DNA of 64,000 nt from Tupaia tana (taxonomy: Eukaryota > Chordata > Mammalia > Scandentia > Tupaiidae). A program made the position numbers and the translations under genes. Where the stretch lies: positions 58,843,575-58,907,574 of the forward strand of contig JAKSZU010000016.1 in assembly GCA_026018925.1 (NCBI GenBank). Reading direction: 5' to 3'. The notes under the pieces were generated by a model. That model searched no databases and was not told the DNA's origin. It worked only from the letters and a program-made list of their open reading frames with translations. Shown here piece by piece: positions 11,472 through 21,084 of this stretch (the first letter of the stretch is position 1; each line of letters begins with the position of its first letter).

Positions 11472-11489
11472 TATTCTGATCAGCTCCAC
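11313..11489 (-). CDS. TMEM248: TMEM248 exon 2 with start codon, residues 1-53
   Basis: The ATG lies at 11471-11469, preceded by 18 untranslated bases of the same exon; an A at position -3 fits a Kozak context. The exon encodes MFNINPLENLKVYISSRP through EIKSPEMAE, including the first membrane span LVVFMISVSAMAIAFLTLGY. The acceptor GTCTTTCAG precedes 11489 and the donor GAG|GTATGG follows 11313. This start is chosen because it matches the family's N terminus and no other in-frame ATG follows until Met24 in the span. Confidence 0.97.
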
Positions 11490-11538
11490 CTGAAAGACAT
11501 TCAGAAGACTCGTGGGCTGGCTCATCAAAAGAAAATTG

Positions 11539-11815
11539 GGGGGACCAGCAGTTAGCGTAATGGCTATGTCGCTGGACTCCCACGTAGTCGACCGCGGTTC
11601 AAGTCCTGGACCCGGCAGCTTAAACTCACGCCGGGCACGTGTGAGTGCGTGCCCAAGATCCCAGGAGGAGAATGGAGGAGAGGGGACTATGGCATGGCCA
11701 TCCCCCCCTGGGGGGGGTGATTTCTCACTTTCTGTCTCTCTGTCTCTCTTTTTCTGGCGAGCGTACGCGCCCTATAGCGAAAACCTCTCCAAAAAAAAGA
11801 AAAAAAGAAAAATTG
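11539..11815 (+). mobile_element. SINE-A copy beside the exon 2 acceptor
   Basis: Young copy whose head ends only about 50 bp from the 3' splice site of exon 2, antisense to the gene. An AAAGAAAATTGGG-like repeat flanks it. Confidence 0.93.
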
Positions 11816-11864
11816 GGAGTCTCACTTCCATTTCCTTTAGTACTGTTGGGGGGGGGGGGGGTGC

Positions 11865-12087
11865 ATTAATTGCCAAAGCGTGCATGCTTGCACCTGAAAC
11901 TGAGGAGACGGAGAGGGAGAAAGCACCCCTCAATGGGGCTCGTGGTCACGCTATGATCCCTTCTCTCCCATGTCTTCATTCTGTCATAATTTTGGGAATG
12001 CACCCACACATGCCAGCCACACAAGTTATCAGGGCCAAGATTTAAACCATGGTCAGCCCTTAAACACTGGGTTATACGGGCTGGCCC
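11865..12087 (-). mobile_element. SINE-C copy
   Basis: Reverse C element ending in GGGCTGGCCC, preceded on its tail side by a 12-bp G run. Confidence 0.8.
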
Positions 12088-12099
12088 AAACAAATATCC

Positions 12100-12315
12100 T
12101 TTTTTTCCTTTTTTTCATTGCTGTGACTGTGTACACTCACCAGAGAAAAAGAGAAAGCACCCGCTGATATGGAATGGTCATGCCACAATCTCCTTTCCTC
12201 CACTCCTCCTTCCTGTCATGCTTTTGGACATACAAGCTGCCAGTGCAGGGATTCAAAATACAGTCCACCAGGTAGTATCCAGGTCCCTTAGCCACAAACT
12301 AAGGGGCCAGCCCAG
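12100..12315 (-). mobile_element. SINE-C copy
   Basis: A second C element in the same orientation, ending in AAGGGGCCAGCCC. It is independent of its neighbour rather than a tandem duplicate, since internal sequence differs. Confidence 0.8.
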
Positions 12316-12564
12316 GACACTCATCAAATCTGAGAAATGTCTGACCACAGACTCATTTGAGAGACTAGACAGAAAAGACATTATCAGTAAGATCTTGAAA
12401 GGTATATATTATTCTATAATGAAAATTTCTTACAAAGATGTTTAAGTACATCAGTAACATGACACAACATATCCTACAACATGTACAGAAATAAACTGAG
12501 CATGCTCTCATTTCCTGTTACTGAAATGTGAAATAAAATGAGACAGCCTGGGGCATTTTATAAA
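12316..12564. other. Unique intronic stretch
   Basis: No repeat or gene recognised. Confidence 0.5.
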
Positions 12565-12795
12565 ACAGCTCCATGGCATAGTTAAGAAATCAGATCCTAC
12601 ATGGCTGAAGAGACAGTGTGAAGCCCAGATCCAGAGGCTTCAACAACACATCAGGCACATATGCATACATGCCCAAAATCTAGACAGGATTTAAAAATGG
12701 AGGGGAAGAGCTTGTGAAGTGACCATGCCCCATTGGGAAGGTGCTTTCTCTGGCAAGCTAACATGACCTCTCGCAAGTAAAAACAATCAATGTTT
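12565..12795 (+). mobile_element. Old SINE-C copy
   Basis: Strongly diverged. The order head (CAGCTCCATGGCATAG), GGCTTCAACAACACATC and TGGCAAGC is kept. Confidence 0.7.
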
Positions 12796-12834
12796 TTCAA
12801 AGAACCATCCACTTAACTCTACCTATTATTATTA

Positions 12835-12992
12835 TTACGTTTTTTAAAAACTTGTTATAGGACTTATGTGCTCATCAGAGAGAGAAAAAGAGACAGAGAA
12901 AGTGAGAAAGCAAGTCACTAGGTCCAGGACTCAAACTATCGTGGGCCATGTTGGAGGCTAGCCCCTTAACCATCATGCTACCGGCTTGTCCC
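12835..12992 (-). mobile_element. SINE-B copy
   Basis: Diverged reverse B element ending in CTACCGGCTTGTCCC. Confidence 0.8.
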
Positions 12993-13020
12993 AAAAAAAG
13001 TACATGAAAAAAACTTTCTT

Positions 13021-13165
13021 AGGGGCTGGCAGGTGACAGGTGGCTGGACTTCCACATGGCTGATTGTGGTTCAAATTCCAGCCCTGGAAGCTTGATTTCT
13101 CTCTTTCTATCCCTCTCTGGTCATATTAAAATAAAATAAATGAATAAAGTTAAATAAATTTTTTT
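13021..13165 (+). mobile_element. SINE-B copy, short
   Basis: The head has lost part of the A-box region (GGGGCTGGCAGGTGACAGG). The (TAAA)n tail meets the next, oppositely oriented B. Confidence 0.8.
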
Positions 13166-13334
13166 AGAATTATTTATTTATTTATTTCCATTTGTTATTG
13201 CTACTTTTTTTCTTTTTTTGATGAGAGAGAGAGAAAGGGAAAGTGAGAAAGCAAGCCACCAGGTCCAGGACTTGAACCATGGTTGGCCAAGTGGGAATCC
13301 AGCACCCTTATCCACCATACCACCTGCTGGCCCC
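13166..13334 (-). mobile_element. SINE-B copy, tail to tail with the previous one
   Basis: Reverse B ending in CCACCTGCTGGCCCC. The A/T-rich tails of the two copies form an imperfect inverted pair with a potential fold-back. Confidence 0.85.
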
Positions 13335-13377
13335 AAATAAAATATTCTTAAAAAAAAAAAAAAAAAAAAACTTCCTC

Positions 13378-13592
13378 GGGGCCAGCAGGTGGCATGGTGG
13401 TTAAGGCACTGGGTTCCCAATGGCCAACTGTGTGGTTAATCCCTGACCTGGCAGCCTGCTTCTCACTTTTCGTCTCTCTGTGTCTGTCTGTCTGTCTATC
13501 TCTCTCGTGAGCACAGGTGCCCGATCGCAAATTAAAATAATAGTAATAATGATGACGATGATGATAAATAAAATTAAATAAATAATTCTTTA
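13378..13592 (+). mobile_element. SINE hybrid: B head and tail, A-type CT block
   Basis: B-type head and (TAAA)n-type tail, but with TCGTGAGCACAGGTGCCCGATCGC before the tail, a motif of A and C elements. A (GAT)n-like run has grown in the tail. Confidence 0.82.
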
Positions 13593-13659
13593 AAAAAAAT
13601 GTTTTTTTCTTGGCCAAGAGCACATGAGAAAATGGGCTGCAGTTATGAAGCTTCACTCG

Positions 13660-13730
13660 TTTTTAAACTTTTTATTTTTTCTAGTTTTTCTCCCTAGGTC
13701 TTGTGCGCTCACCAGAGAGAAAGAGAGCAG
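13660..13730 (-). mobile_element. SINE fragment
   Basis: Only the tail-side part (TTGTGCGCTCACCAGAGAG) of a SINE-A/B type element is present. Confidence 0.55.
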
Positions 13731-13756
13731 ACTATGTTAACAAAAAGCAATTTTTT

Positions 13757-14027
13757 TCTTTTTTCTTTCTTTTTTTTTTTTTTTTTTGAGAGATCTTTGC
13801 TATAGGGCGCGTGCGCTCGCCAGACAGAGACAGACAGAAAGCGAGAAATCACCCCCCAGGGGGGATAGTCACGCCGCAATCCCTTCTCCTCCATTCTCCT
13901 CTCGGGATCTTGGGCACGCACGCACACACGCCCGGCGTGAGTTTTAAGCCACCGGGTCCGGGACGGGAACCGTGGTCGACTACGTGGGAGTCCAGCGACA
14001 TAGCCATTACGCTAACTGCTGGTTCCC
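13757..14027 (-). mobile_element. SINE-A2 copy with TSD
   Basis: The duplication ACAAAAAGCAATTTTT lies at about 13740-13755 and 14028-14043. Carries the A2 start GGGAACC and GTGACTATCC. Confidence 0.95.
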
Positions 14028-14061
14028 ACAAAAAGCAATTTTTAAAGAAGTCTATACCAGT

Positions 14062-14218
14062 GGGGTCAGCAGGTGGCATGGTAGTTAAGGGTGCTGGACT
14101 CCCACATGTCTGACCGAGGTTCAAGTCCCAGACCTGGCAGCTTGCTTTCTCATTTTCCTCTCTTCCTCTCTCTCACTCTGGTCTAATTTAAATAAAAGAA
14201 TGAATGAATGAGCGAATG
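14062..14218 (+). mobile_element. SINE-B copy
   Basis: Head GGGGTCAGCAGGTGGCATGG and an ATGAATGAATGAGCG tail in place of the usual (TAAA)n. Confidence 0.88.
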
Positions 14219-14265
14219 GTCTATACCAGGTTTTGGAGACAAAAAGATGAATTAATGTCCCTAAG

Positions 14266-14480
14266 AGCTGGCAGCAGGGCCTTGCAGCGAGCCAGGATGT
14301 GTTACTCCACTGCCCTCACAAGAGCCCTGTGAGCTAGAAAATGTCTTTTCCCTTCTCCCGGAGGCAAACCCAGTCCTTAAAATGGCAAGTACCATTATCT
14401 GTGTGTACATGCACATGTATATACACATGCTTTGTGTAGATATAAATAATACATGTGCATGTACACACAGATACAATTAC
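14266..14480 (-). repeat. Dispersed segment with a second, inverted copy at 16347-16492
   Basis: Read on the minus strand, about 14311-14450 aligns with plus-strand 16365-16492, including shared blocks such as ATAATGGTACTTGCCA and GAAAAGACATTTT. The family is not recognised. It contains the 25-bp inverted repeat at 14396-14473. Confidence 0.75.
14396..14473. repeat. Perfect 25-bp inverted repeat, 28-base loop
   Basis: Bases 14396-14420 are the exact reverse complement of 14449-14473, so either strand can fold into an uninterrupted 25-bp stem. The arms are GT/AC-rich (core GTACATGCACATGTAT). It sits in TMEM248 intron 1 and would be transcribed on the minus strand. Confidence 0.9.
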
Positions 14481-15094
14481 TGATCTTTATTTGAAGACTT
14501 AAAGAAAAGGATACATCGTATGCAGCCTTGCGCTACTTTCACTCCCCACTGTTTCTGAGGTGTGTCTCTGCTGATAGGTGCCAAGCTACTTCACTGAATG
14601 TGACTGCTGCCTGTATACCCAGCTGTTCTATAGTCCAGCCATACCAGACTGAGGAGCCAGGCCACGTCGGACCCACTGTTTCACCCATAACGGGCACTGC
14701 CACTGCTTCAAGACTGGTTTCAATACAACTAGCCCACAGAGTTGGACCCATCTTCAACTTAACTTGATACTGTAGTCCACTCACCCTGGGAGGTTGTACA
14801 AGTTACGCTTCCCTCAGCAGTGAAAGGGCTGGCTCCGTTTCCCAGTATCTGGGCCAACATTTGATGTTCTAAGGCGTATTGACTTGGACCAGTAAGACGG
14901 ATGTGAAATGGTACCTCACAATTACTTTAAATCCCATCTCCCTGAACCAAGCATCTTTTCACCTTTTTACCAACCATTTAGGTTCATTTTTAAGCACACT
15001 ACCTGAACCCTTTGGCCATTTCCTAGTAGGGGATTAGTCTTCTCTCTCTCTCTCTCTCTCTTCCTTCCTTCCTTTTCTTCTTTTCTTTACTTAT
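14474..15094. other. Unique intronic stretch with TC-rich tract
   Basis: No gene recognised. From about 14830 to 15020 the wording (GGCTGGCTCCGTTTCC, ACATTTGATGTTC, TTTCACCTTTTTACC) hints at an old antisense L1 3' piece. A (TC)n then (TTCC)n run spans about 15040-15075. Confidence 0.5.
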
Positions 15095-15330
15095 TAGAGA
15101 AGATTTTTGCTATAGGGTGTATGTGCTCACTGGAAAGATAGACAGAAAGCAAGAAATCATCTACCAGGGTAAATGGACACACTGCAATCCCTTCTCCTCC
15201 ATTCTCCTCATGGGATTTAGGGCATGCACATACACGCACCCAATGTTTAAACCTCCATGTCCAGGGCATTGAACTGTGTTGGACTATGTGGGAGTCTAGC
15301 ATTGTAACCATGATGTTATGTGCTGATCTC
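15095..15330 (-). mobile_element. SINE-A copy, old
   Basis: Most CpGs decayed; tail signature TTTTTGCTATAGGGTG and head GATGTTATGTGCTGATC. Confidence 0.85.
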
Positions 15331-15451
15331 TATCCTTTATTAATATTTAGAAATTTGTTTTATGTTGTGGAGAAGAGTTCTATGTTACGTAAAACTACCA
15401 AGTCTGTGGAATTTTTTTAATACAGTTTATTTCCTGTCATGTAAAAGGTTC

Positions 15452-15605
15452 TTGATTTTTTTTTTTAAGATTTATTTATTTATTATTTTTAATTTGACCA
15501 GAGAGAGAGAAGGTGAGAGGTCGGGTCACCGAATCTGGGATTCAAACCATGGCTGGCCATGTGAGAGTCCAGAGCATTATTACCGCCATGCCACCTACTG
15601 GACTA
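15452..15605 (-). mobile_element. SINE-B copy
   Basis: Reverse B between two A copies, ending in CCACCTACTGGACTAG. Confidence 0.85.
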
Positions 15606-15621
15606 GTTCTTGATATTTTTC

Positions 15622-15858
15622 TTCCTTTTCTGGAGAAACTTTTGCTATAGGCCTGAGACAGAGAGAAAGAAAGCAAGAAGTCACCCCCCCAGGGAGGATG
15701 GCCATGCTGTAATCCCTTTTCCTCCATTTTCCTCTGGGGATTTTGGGCATGCATGCACACACGCCCAGTGTGAGTTTTAAGCTGCTGAGTCTAGGACTAA
15801 ACCACAGTTGACTACATGGGAGTCCAGCACTGTAAACACTACTCCATCCGCTCGTCCC
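15622..15858 (-). mobile_element. SINE-A copy
   Basis: Inserted just before the L1 3' end. The duplicated word TTCTTGATATTT(C) flanks it (about 15606 and 15862). Confidence 0.9.
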
Positions 15859-16271
15859 CCAATTCTTGATATTTCAAACAGCTTTATTGAGATGTAACTC
15901 AAATACCATAAAATTTAACCATTTCAAGTACATATTTCAATGATTTTTATCATTTCCACAGAATTGGCCAAAATCCCTACAATCAATTTGCAAATATTTT
16001 CACCATGCCATAAAGAAATCCCAAGCTCTTTATCAGGCGCTCCCTATTTCCCCCAGTCCTAAAGCTAGCATTAGTTTACTTCCTGTTTATAGGTTACCAC
16101 TCTGAACCCTTCAAATACACGGAATTACATATGGTCTTTTTTATGTGACTTGACTTGTTTAATTTATCACGTTTCCAAAGTTCACCCATGTTGTACCATG
16201 AGTACTTTTTCTTTTTCCCAAATACTCATAAATATTTTATCCACTCATCGCTGGTGGACATTTGCATTACT

Positions 16272-16662
16272 ACTATTTTTTTTTTTTCAATTTGCAAGAA
16301 GGCATATGCACTTCCAGAAAAACAGAGGATGAGAAAGAAAGCACCTTCCATGGGGTGTGTATATTTATACACATGCAGTATTTATATCTATGCTAAACAT
16401 GCATGGATAATGGTACTTGCCAGTTTAAGGATTGGGTCTGCCTCTGGGAGAAGAGAAAAGACATTTTCCAGCTCCTAGGCTCTCGTGAGGACAGCTGTGG
16501 TCACACTCCAATCCCTTCTCCTCCATTTCTCCGTCCTGCTAGGATTTTGGCATGCATGTATATGCACCTGGCATAGTTTTCAAGTTACCAGGTCTGGGAC
16601 TCGAAATATGTAGTCAGCCATGTAGGATCTGGCTCCGTTAACTAACAGGTTACAGGGCCAGC
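16272..16662 (-). mobile_element. SINE-C copy carrying an inserted 140-bp segment
   Basis: The C element's middle (ATGGGGTGT ... GTGGTCAC) is split by about 140 bp at 16350-16492 that match the segment at 14266-14480 in inverted orientation. The rest of the element is normal, ending in CAGGGCCAGCC. Confidence 0.8.
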
Positions 16663-17018
16663 CTGGGTTTCCACTTTCTAGCTACCGTGAATAACCCTGC
16701 TATAAATGTATGGAGTAAGTTATTTGTGAACATGCTTTCATTTCTCTTGGCTATATACCTTCAGGTGGCATTGCTGGTCCACACGGAAAATCTACATTTA
16801 ACCTTCTGAAGAACTATTAGACTGTTTTCCAAAGAGGCTGCACCATCTTGCATTTCCACCAGCAAAGTTTGATTGCTCCACAACTTTGCCAATAGTTGTT
16901 ACTATCTATTTTCTTTTTCCTTTAATAGTCATCCTAGTGGGCCTGAGATGGTTATCTCATAATGGGTTTGATTTGCATTTCATTGATAGCTGTAAGTTCT
17001 TAACTTTAATGTGAATTT

Positions 17019-17079
17019 CTTGAATAATTCACACATGATCGACCTGTTCCTTTTATGATGTGTGTGTGAATTATTCAAG
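17019..17079. repeat. 17-bp perfect inverted repeat inside the L1
   Basis: CTTGAATAATTCACACA at 17019-17035 is repeated as its exact reverse complement at 17063-17079, with a 27-base spacer. Allowing one gap the arms extend outward through GAATT. Confidence 0.85.
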
Positions 17080-17153
17080 AATTCCTTCCCTGTCCTATTA
17101 TAAAAAGCTCCTAGAAGTCTTAATTGTGTTTATTTTTTAAAAAACAAAACCTG

Positions 17154-17412
17154 GGGACCAGCAGTTAGCGTAATGGCTATGTCACTGGACTCCCACGTAG
17201 TCGACCATGGTTCGAGTCCCAGACCCAGTGTCTTAAAACTCACGCCGGGCGCGTGTGCGTGCATGCCCAAGATCCCGAGAGGAGAATGGAGAAGAGACTG
17301 CGGCGTGGCCATCCCCCCTGGGGGGTGATTTCTCGCTTTCTATCTCTCTGTCTCTCTCTGTCTGTCTGGCAAGCGCACGCACCCTATAGCAAAAACCTCT
17401 TCCAAAAAAAAA
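17154..17412 (+). mobile_element. SINE-A copy with TSD
   Basis: AAAAAACAAAACCTG on the left and AAAAAAACCTG on the right flank this young copy inside the L1. Confidence 0.92.
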
Positions 17413-17619
17413 CCTGTAATGTCAGACTTGTGTGCATGGAAGTACTTAAGGTACATCATTATTGTAGTTTAAAAGCTTTACCTACTAAGACATACTTTGT
17501 TTTTACTGTATGCTTTTACCGAATGATCTCTACCCCATCCCAAAGCCAGCACAAATAAAATTAGGTTAAATGTTAAAAAAAAAAAAAAAATTCTTCCTGT
17601 GCTTATATGTTATAAAGAT

Positions 17620-18045
17620 TTTGGGGGAGGGCCAGTCCCATATGGGGGAGGGCCAGTCCCATAACAGAGTGCTTAAGGGAGTTGCATTCCATAGGCCAAA
17701 TGTGGTTCAAATTCTGGCCCTTATAGCTTAAAAAACACATTGGGCAGGGCTGGCAGGTGGCATGAAGTTAAGGACAATGGACTCCCACATAGCCAACCAC
17801 AGTTTGAGTCCCATACCTGCTGGCTTGCTTTCTCACTCCCCCCCTACCCCCACTCCCTCCCTCTCTCTCTCTCTGTCCCTCTCTGGTCAAATTAAAATAA
17901 ATCAAGTTAAATAAAATAATTATTTAAAAAAAAAACAAACACACACATTGGGCATGTGTGTGTGCATGCCCAAAATACTGATAGGCTGGCTTTCTATATT
18001 ATTCTCTCTTTCTGGCAAGCAGAAAGTGATCTCTGGTAATTAAAA
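17620..18045 (+). mobile_element. SINE-C copy split by a SINE-B
   Basis: The head carries a 21-bp tandem duplication (GGGGGAGGGCCAGTCCCATA twice, 17623-17664). The element breaks at 17746 and resumes at about 17940 after the B insertion. Confidence 0.85.
17747..17938 (+). mobile_element. SINE-B nested in SINE-C
   Basis: The duplication ACACATTGGGCA lies on both sides (about 17735-17746 and 17945-17956). Same orientation as its host. Confidence 0.92.
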
Positions 18046-18343
18046 GGTTTTTTGTTTTTTTTTTTTTTTCCACCACTTTCTTCTACAAGTTTTAATAGTT
18101 TTGTAGTCTTTCATCCACTTGGAGTTCATTTGTAAAGTCTAGAATCAAGTAGGCTTCTAGTTTAATCCTCTTCTGTGTGGGTGACTGTCCAATACCATTT
18201 ATTTAAAGCCTCATTTCCCCCATAGATTCGTACCCCATTTCTCACACGCAGCAAGCCCTGATGGATACATGGTTTGTTTCTGGGCTTTTTCTTCTGCCCT
18301 ATAGCTATTTCTGTCTCTCCCTGCCTTAGTACCATGCTCTTTT

Positions 18344-18613
18344 TTTTTTTTTTTTTTTTTTTAGAGAGGTTTTTGCTATAGGGCGCGTGAGCTCGCCAGA
18401 CAGACAGAGACAGACAGAGAGATAGAAAGCAGGAAATCACCCCCCAGGGGGGATGGCCACGCCGCAATCCCTTCTCCTCCATTCTCCTCTCGGGATCTTG
18501 GGCACGCACGCACACGCGCCCGGCGTGAGTTTAAGCCGCCGGGTCCGGGACTCGAACCGCGGTCAACTACGTGGGAGTCCAGCGACATAGCCATTACGCT
18601 AACTGCTGGTCCC
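18344..18613 (-). mobile_element. SINE-A copy with 16-bp TSD
   Basis: AGTACCATGCTCTTTT occurs at 18328-18343 and 18614-18629. The copy shares the rare TTTCCTGCTTTC variant with the copy at 50684, so both probably came from one source. Confidence 0.97.
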
Positions 18614-19077
18614 AGTACCATGCTCTTTTAAACCCTGCTATCTCCTACAAAGAATCTCTCATTTTGTCATTATTATTTAAAACTGTCTTGCCTATTCTTG
18701 GCCCTCTAATGCCCCATATGTGTTTCAGATGCCAACTGCCAAGTTCCTAGAAAAATCTTACTGAGATTTAAACTGGTGTTACACCAAATATACTAATTTG
18801 AGGAAGTAACAACATCTATACAAGACTATTTCCTAATCTATGACTGTGGCTCTCCATTATGTGGTCTCTTTTTTTAATAATTTTTAATACTTTCTCTATA
18901 AAGGACTCACACATCTTGTTAGACGGAATCAAAGACATACTAAATTTATACAGTTACTATAGATGGTATCTTCTAAAAATTACATTTTCTATTGTTATCA
19001 GTTTATATAAAACCAAAAGACTTTTGTAAATTGACCTTGATTCCAGACACTGCCTTTTTCCTAAAATAATTATTTAA

Positions 19078-19291
19078 CTTTATGTGTTTATTTTTAAATT
19101 ATTATTATTTTAAAATTATTATTATTATTTTAAATTTGATCAGAGAGGGACAGAGTGAGCGAGTGTGTGAGCAAGAGAGAGAGAGGGAAAGTGAGGAAGC
19201 AAAAAGCAAGCCGCCAGGTCCAGGACTCAAACCGTGGTCAGCCATGTGGGAGTCCAGCACCCTTAATCACCATGCCATCTGCCAACCCCAG
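19078..19291 (-). mobile_element. SINE-B copy with long AT tail
   Basis: A (TTA)n/(TAA)n tail expansion of about 60 bp precedes the body, which ends in GCCATCTGCCAACCCC. Confidence 0.88.
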
Positions 19292-19789
19292 TCCTGTACT
19301 TTCTTTCCTACTGTAAGCATTTCGTAATACTAACTCCACTCAACATACAGCTCCTTTTGCTACATTCTTTTCCCTCATCACCACTAGCAATCTAACCCAT
19401 CAGCAAATCCTATTTATTTTCTTTTTAAAACCCACCCACTCTGTCCATCTTGTTAAGATGGCAGAGATTATTAACTGTATCAGCCCTCTGCAGCCCTGAG
19501 ACTCTAAATCTAAGCACCCACTGGATAGCTCTCTACTGATTTGTTCTACATGTCCAAAACTGAACTCTGTGCTTTCCTGTCCAACCTGGTTCTTCTTCCT
19601 GTGTTCTTCATCTCAATCCAGAACTTTAGGAAACATTCCAGACCAGTTCTGCCTTACCCCAGCCAAGCAATTACTAAATGCTAAAGATTATGTCTTTAAC
19701 ATCTCTTACTTCTGCCTCTTCCTTTCCATATGCCTCTGCTACTCATCATCTCTTTTGTGACTACCACTCTCAACTGGGATTCCCCCATT

Positions 19790-20262
19790 ATGAACAACAA
19801 AGTAACTATCCATACCAGGAAATCCAGAACCAGTCAAATACATCAGAGGAAACTAATGGTCATTGATGTCCTTCATCCCAGGAAGACTACCTGAGACAGG
19901 AATTCTGGAAAAACTAGCTAGAGATGGACAAAAGCACACCAGATGTCATCTTTGCATTTGCACTCAGACCCAATTTTGGTGTTGGCAAGACAACTGATTT
20001 TGTCATGATTTATGATTCCTTGGATTATGCAAAGAAAAATGAACCCATAGACTTGCAAGACATGGCCTGGATGAGTATAGAAAGACAAGAAAACAGTAAG
20101 AGAAACACATGAACAGAACGAAGAAAGTCAGGGGGACTGCAAAGGCCAATGTTGGTGCTGGCAGAAGTGGGAAGAGTAAAGACTCTGCAGTGACTATCTG
20201 TGGTGATTGTGCGGATCTTCACGAGGATCAATAAAACTAAAATGTTTTATGTGGAGAGAAAA
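19790..20262 (+). pseudogene. RPS24: Processed pseudogene of ribosomal protein S24
   Basis: The plus strand follows the spliced RPS24 mRNA without introns: ATG at 19790 and MNNKVTIHTRK, then [46 protein letters not shown] and KANVGAG in order, then the mRNA 3' end with AATAAAACTAAAA at about 20231. The frame is broken by stops and indels after VLHPRKTT and again in the C-terminal third. It lies antisense in TMEM248 intron 1. It is a decayed L1-mediated retrocopy with no sign of being expressed. Confidence 0.93.
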
Positions 20263-20339
20263 CAAAGAGTCTCAATTGGACCTACCTGCTACCTATCAAA
20301 GATTCCATCCTCCAAGGTGCTGTCAGAATGTTTTTTTCC

Positions 20340-20835
20340 CAACCACAAATCTAATCATGTCACTGCTTAAATCTGAGAACTTCTGATGACTAGGCATAAT
20401 GCTCAGGCTCCTTAGGAGGCAGTCCACCATGACCTAGACTTTGTCTATTCCTGAAGCGCTTGCCCCAACGTCTCCTGCTCTGTTCCCAGAACCTACTAGA
20501 CAATGCCATCGCTTCAAGTCTTAAGAGTTCACTGGGCCTCTTGAATTTTATGGACCATTGTCCACTACTTCACACCCTTCTCCTAAGACTCAGCTCAACG
20601 GTTAACTCCTCTATGAAACTTTTCCAGGTCCCTTTCCCCAGCAACATGGGGAAAAGGGCCACTATTATGTCCCACAATACTCTGCAAGTTTCTCACACAG
20701 AGTTTGAAATACCTTACTGCAGGTGCCTGTGTATGTTTATTTTCCTGACCAGGCTGTACGCCTCTCCATAGCAGATATACCATCTTGCTTATCTCTGCAT
20801 GTTCAATATCTAGATACAAAATAGGTGATTAAAAA
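20340..20835 (+). mobile_element. L2 3' region
   Basis: The plus strand has the L2 ORF2 end and 3' tail wording (GGTTAACTCCTCTATGAAAC, TTTATTTTCCTGACCAGGCTG, TCTCTGCATGTTCAATATC). It lies next to the RPS24 retrocopy and ends by the SINE-B at 20848. Confidence 0.65.
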
Positions 20836-20847
20836 ACACAAGTTCAG

Positions 20848-21020
20848 GGGGACCGGCAGGTGGCATGCTGGTTAAGGTGCTGGACATTCCCACATGGCCA
20901 ACCATGGTTCAAGTCCCAGACTTGCTGGCTTGTTTTCTCACTTTCTCTTCCCCCACCCCTCATCAAATTTAAATAAATGACTGAATAAATAAAATAAAAT
21001 AAAATAAATAATTTTTTAAA
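20848..21020 (+). mobile_element. SINE-B copy
   Basis: AAGTTC at the left edge recurs after the (TAAA)n tail. Inserted at the end of the L2. Confidence 0.9.
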
Positions 21021-21084
21021 AGTTCGTTAAATGAATCAAATAAGTGCAACTTAAAACAAAAACTAAAGAATAATCTAGAACCAA

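Larger units (their letters stand above)
15863..19065 (-). mobile_element. Old L1 (L1M-type), 3' UTR and end of ORF2, antisense to + strand
   Basis: Starting with CAGCTTTATTGAGATGTAAC, the sequence follows the reverse complement of an old mammalian L1 3' end: the CATAAAATTTAACC, CCATGTTGTACCATGAGTAC and TTTCCAAAGAGGCTGCACC words occur in the expected order, and later blocks (18080-18340, 18614-18840) match the terminal ORF2 region. It is 5'-truncated and is interrupted by five SINE insertions. Being on the minus strand it is in the sense of TMEM248. Its long decay and the number of insertions make it far older than the SINE-A copies in it. Confidence 0.85.

Noticed and set aside
14396-14473. 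Calling the palindrome a microRNA gene
   Set aside because: The stem has no mismatch, the loop is long and there is no evidence of conservation. It is reported as a structure only.
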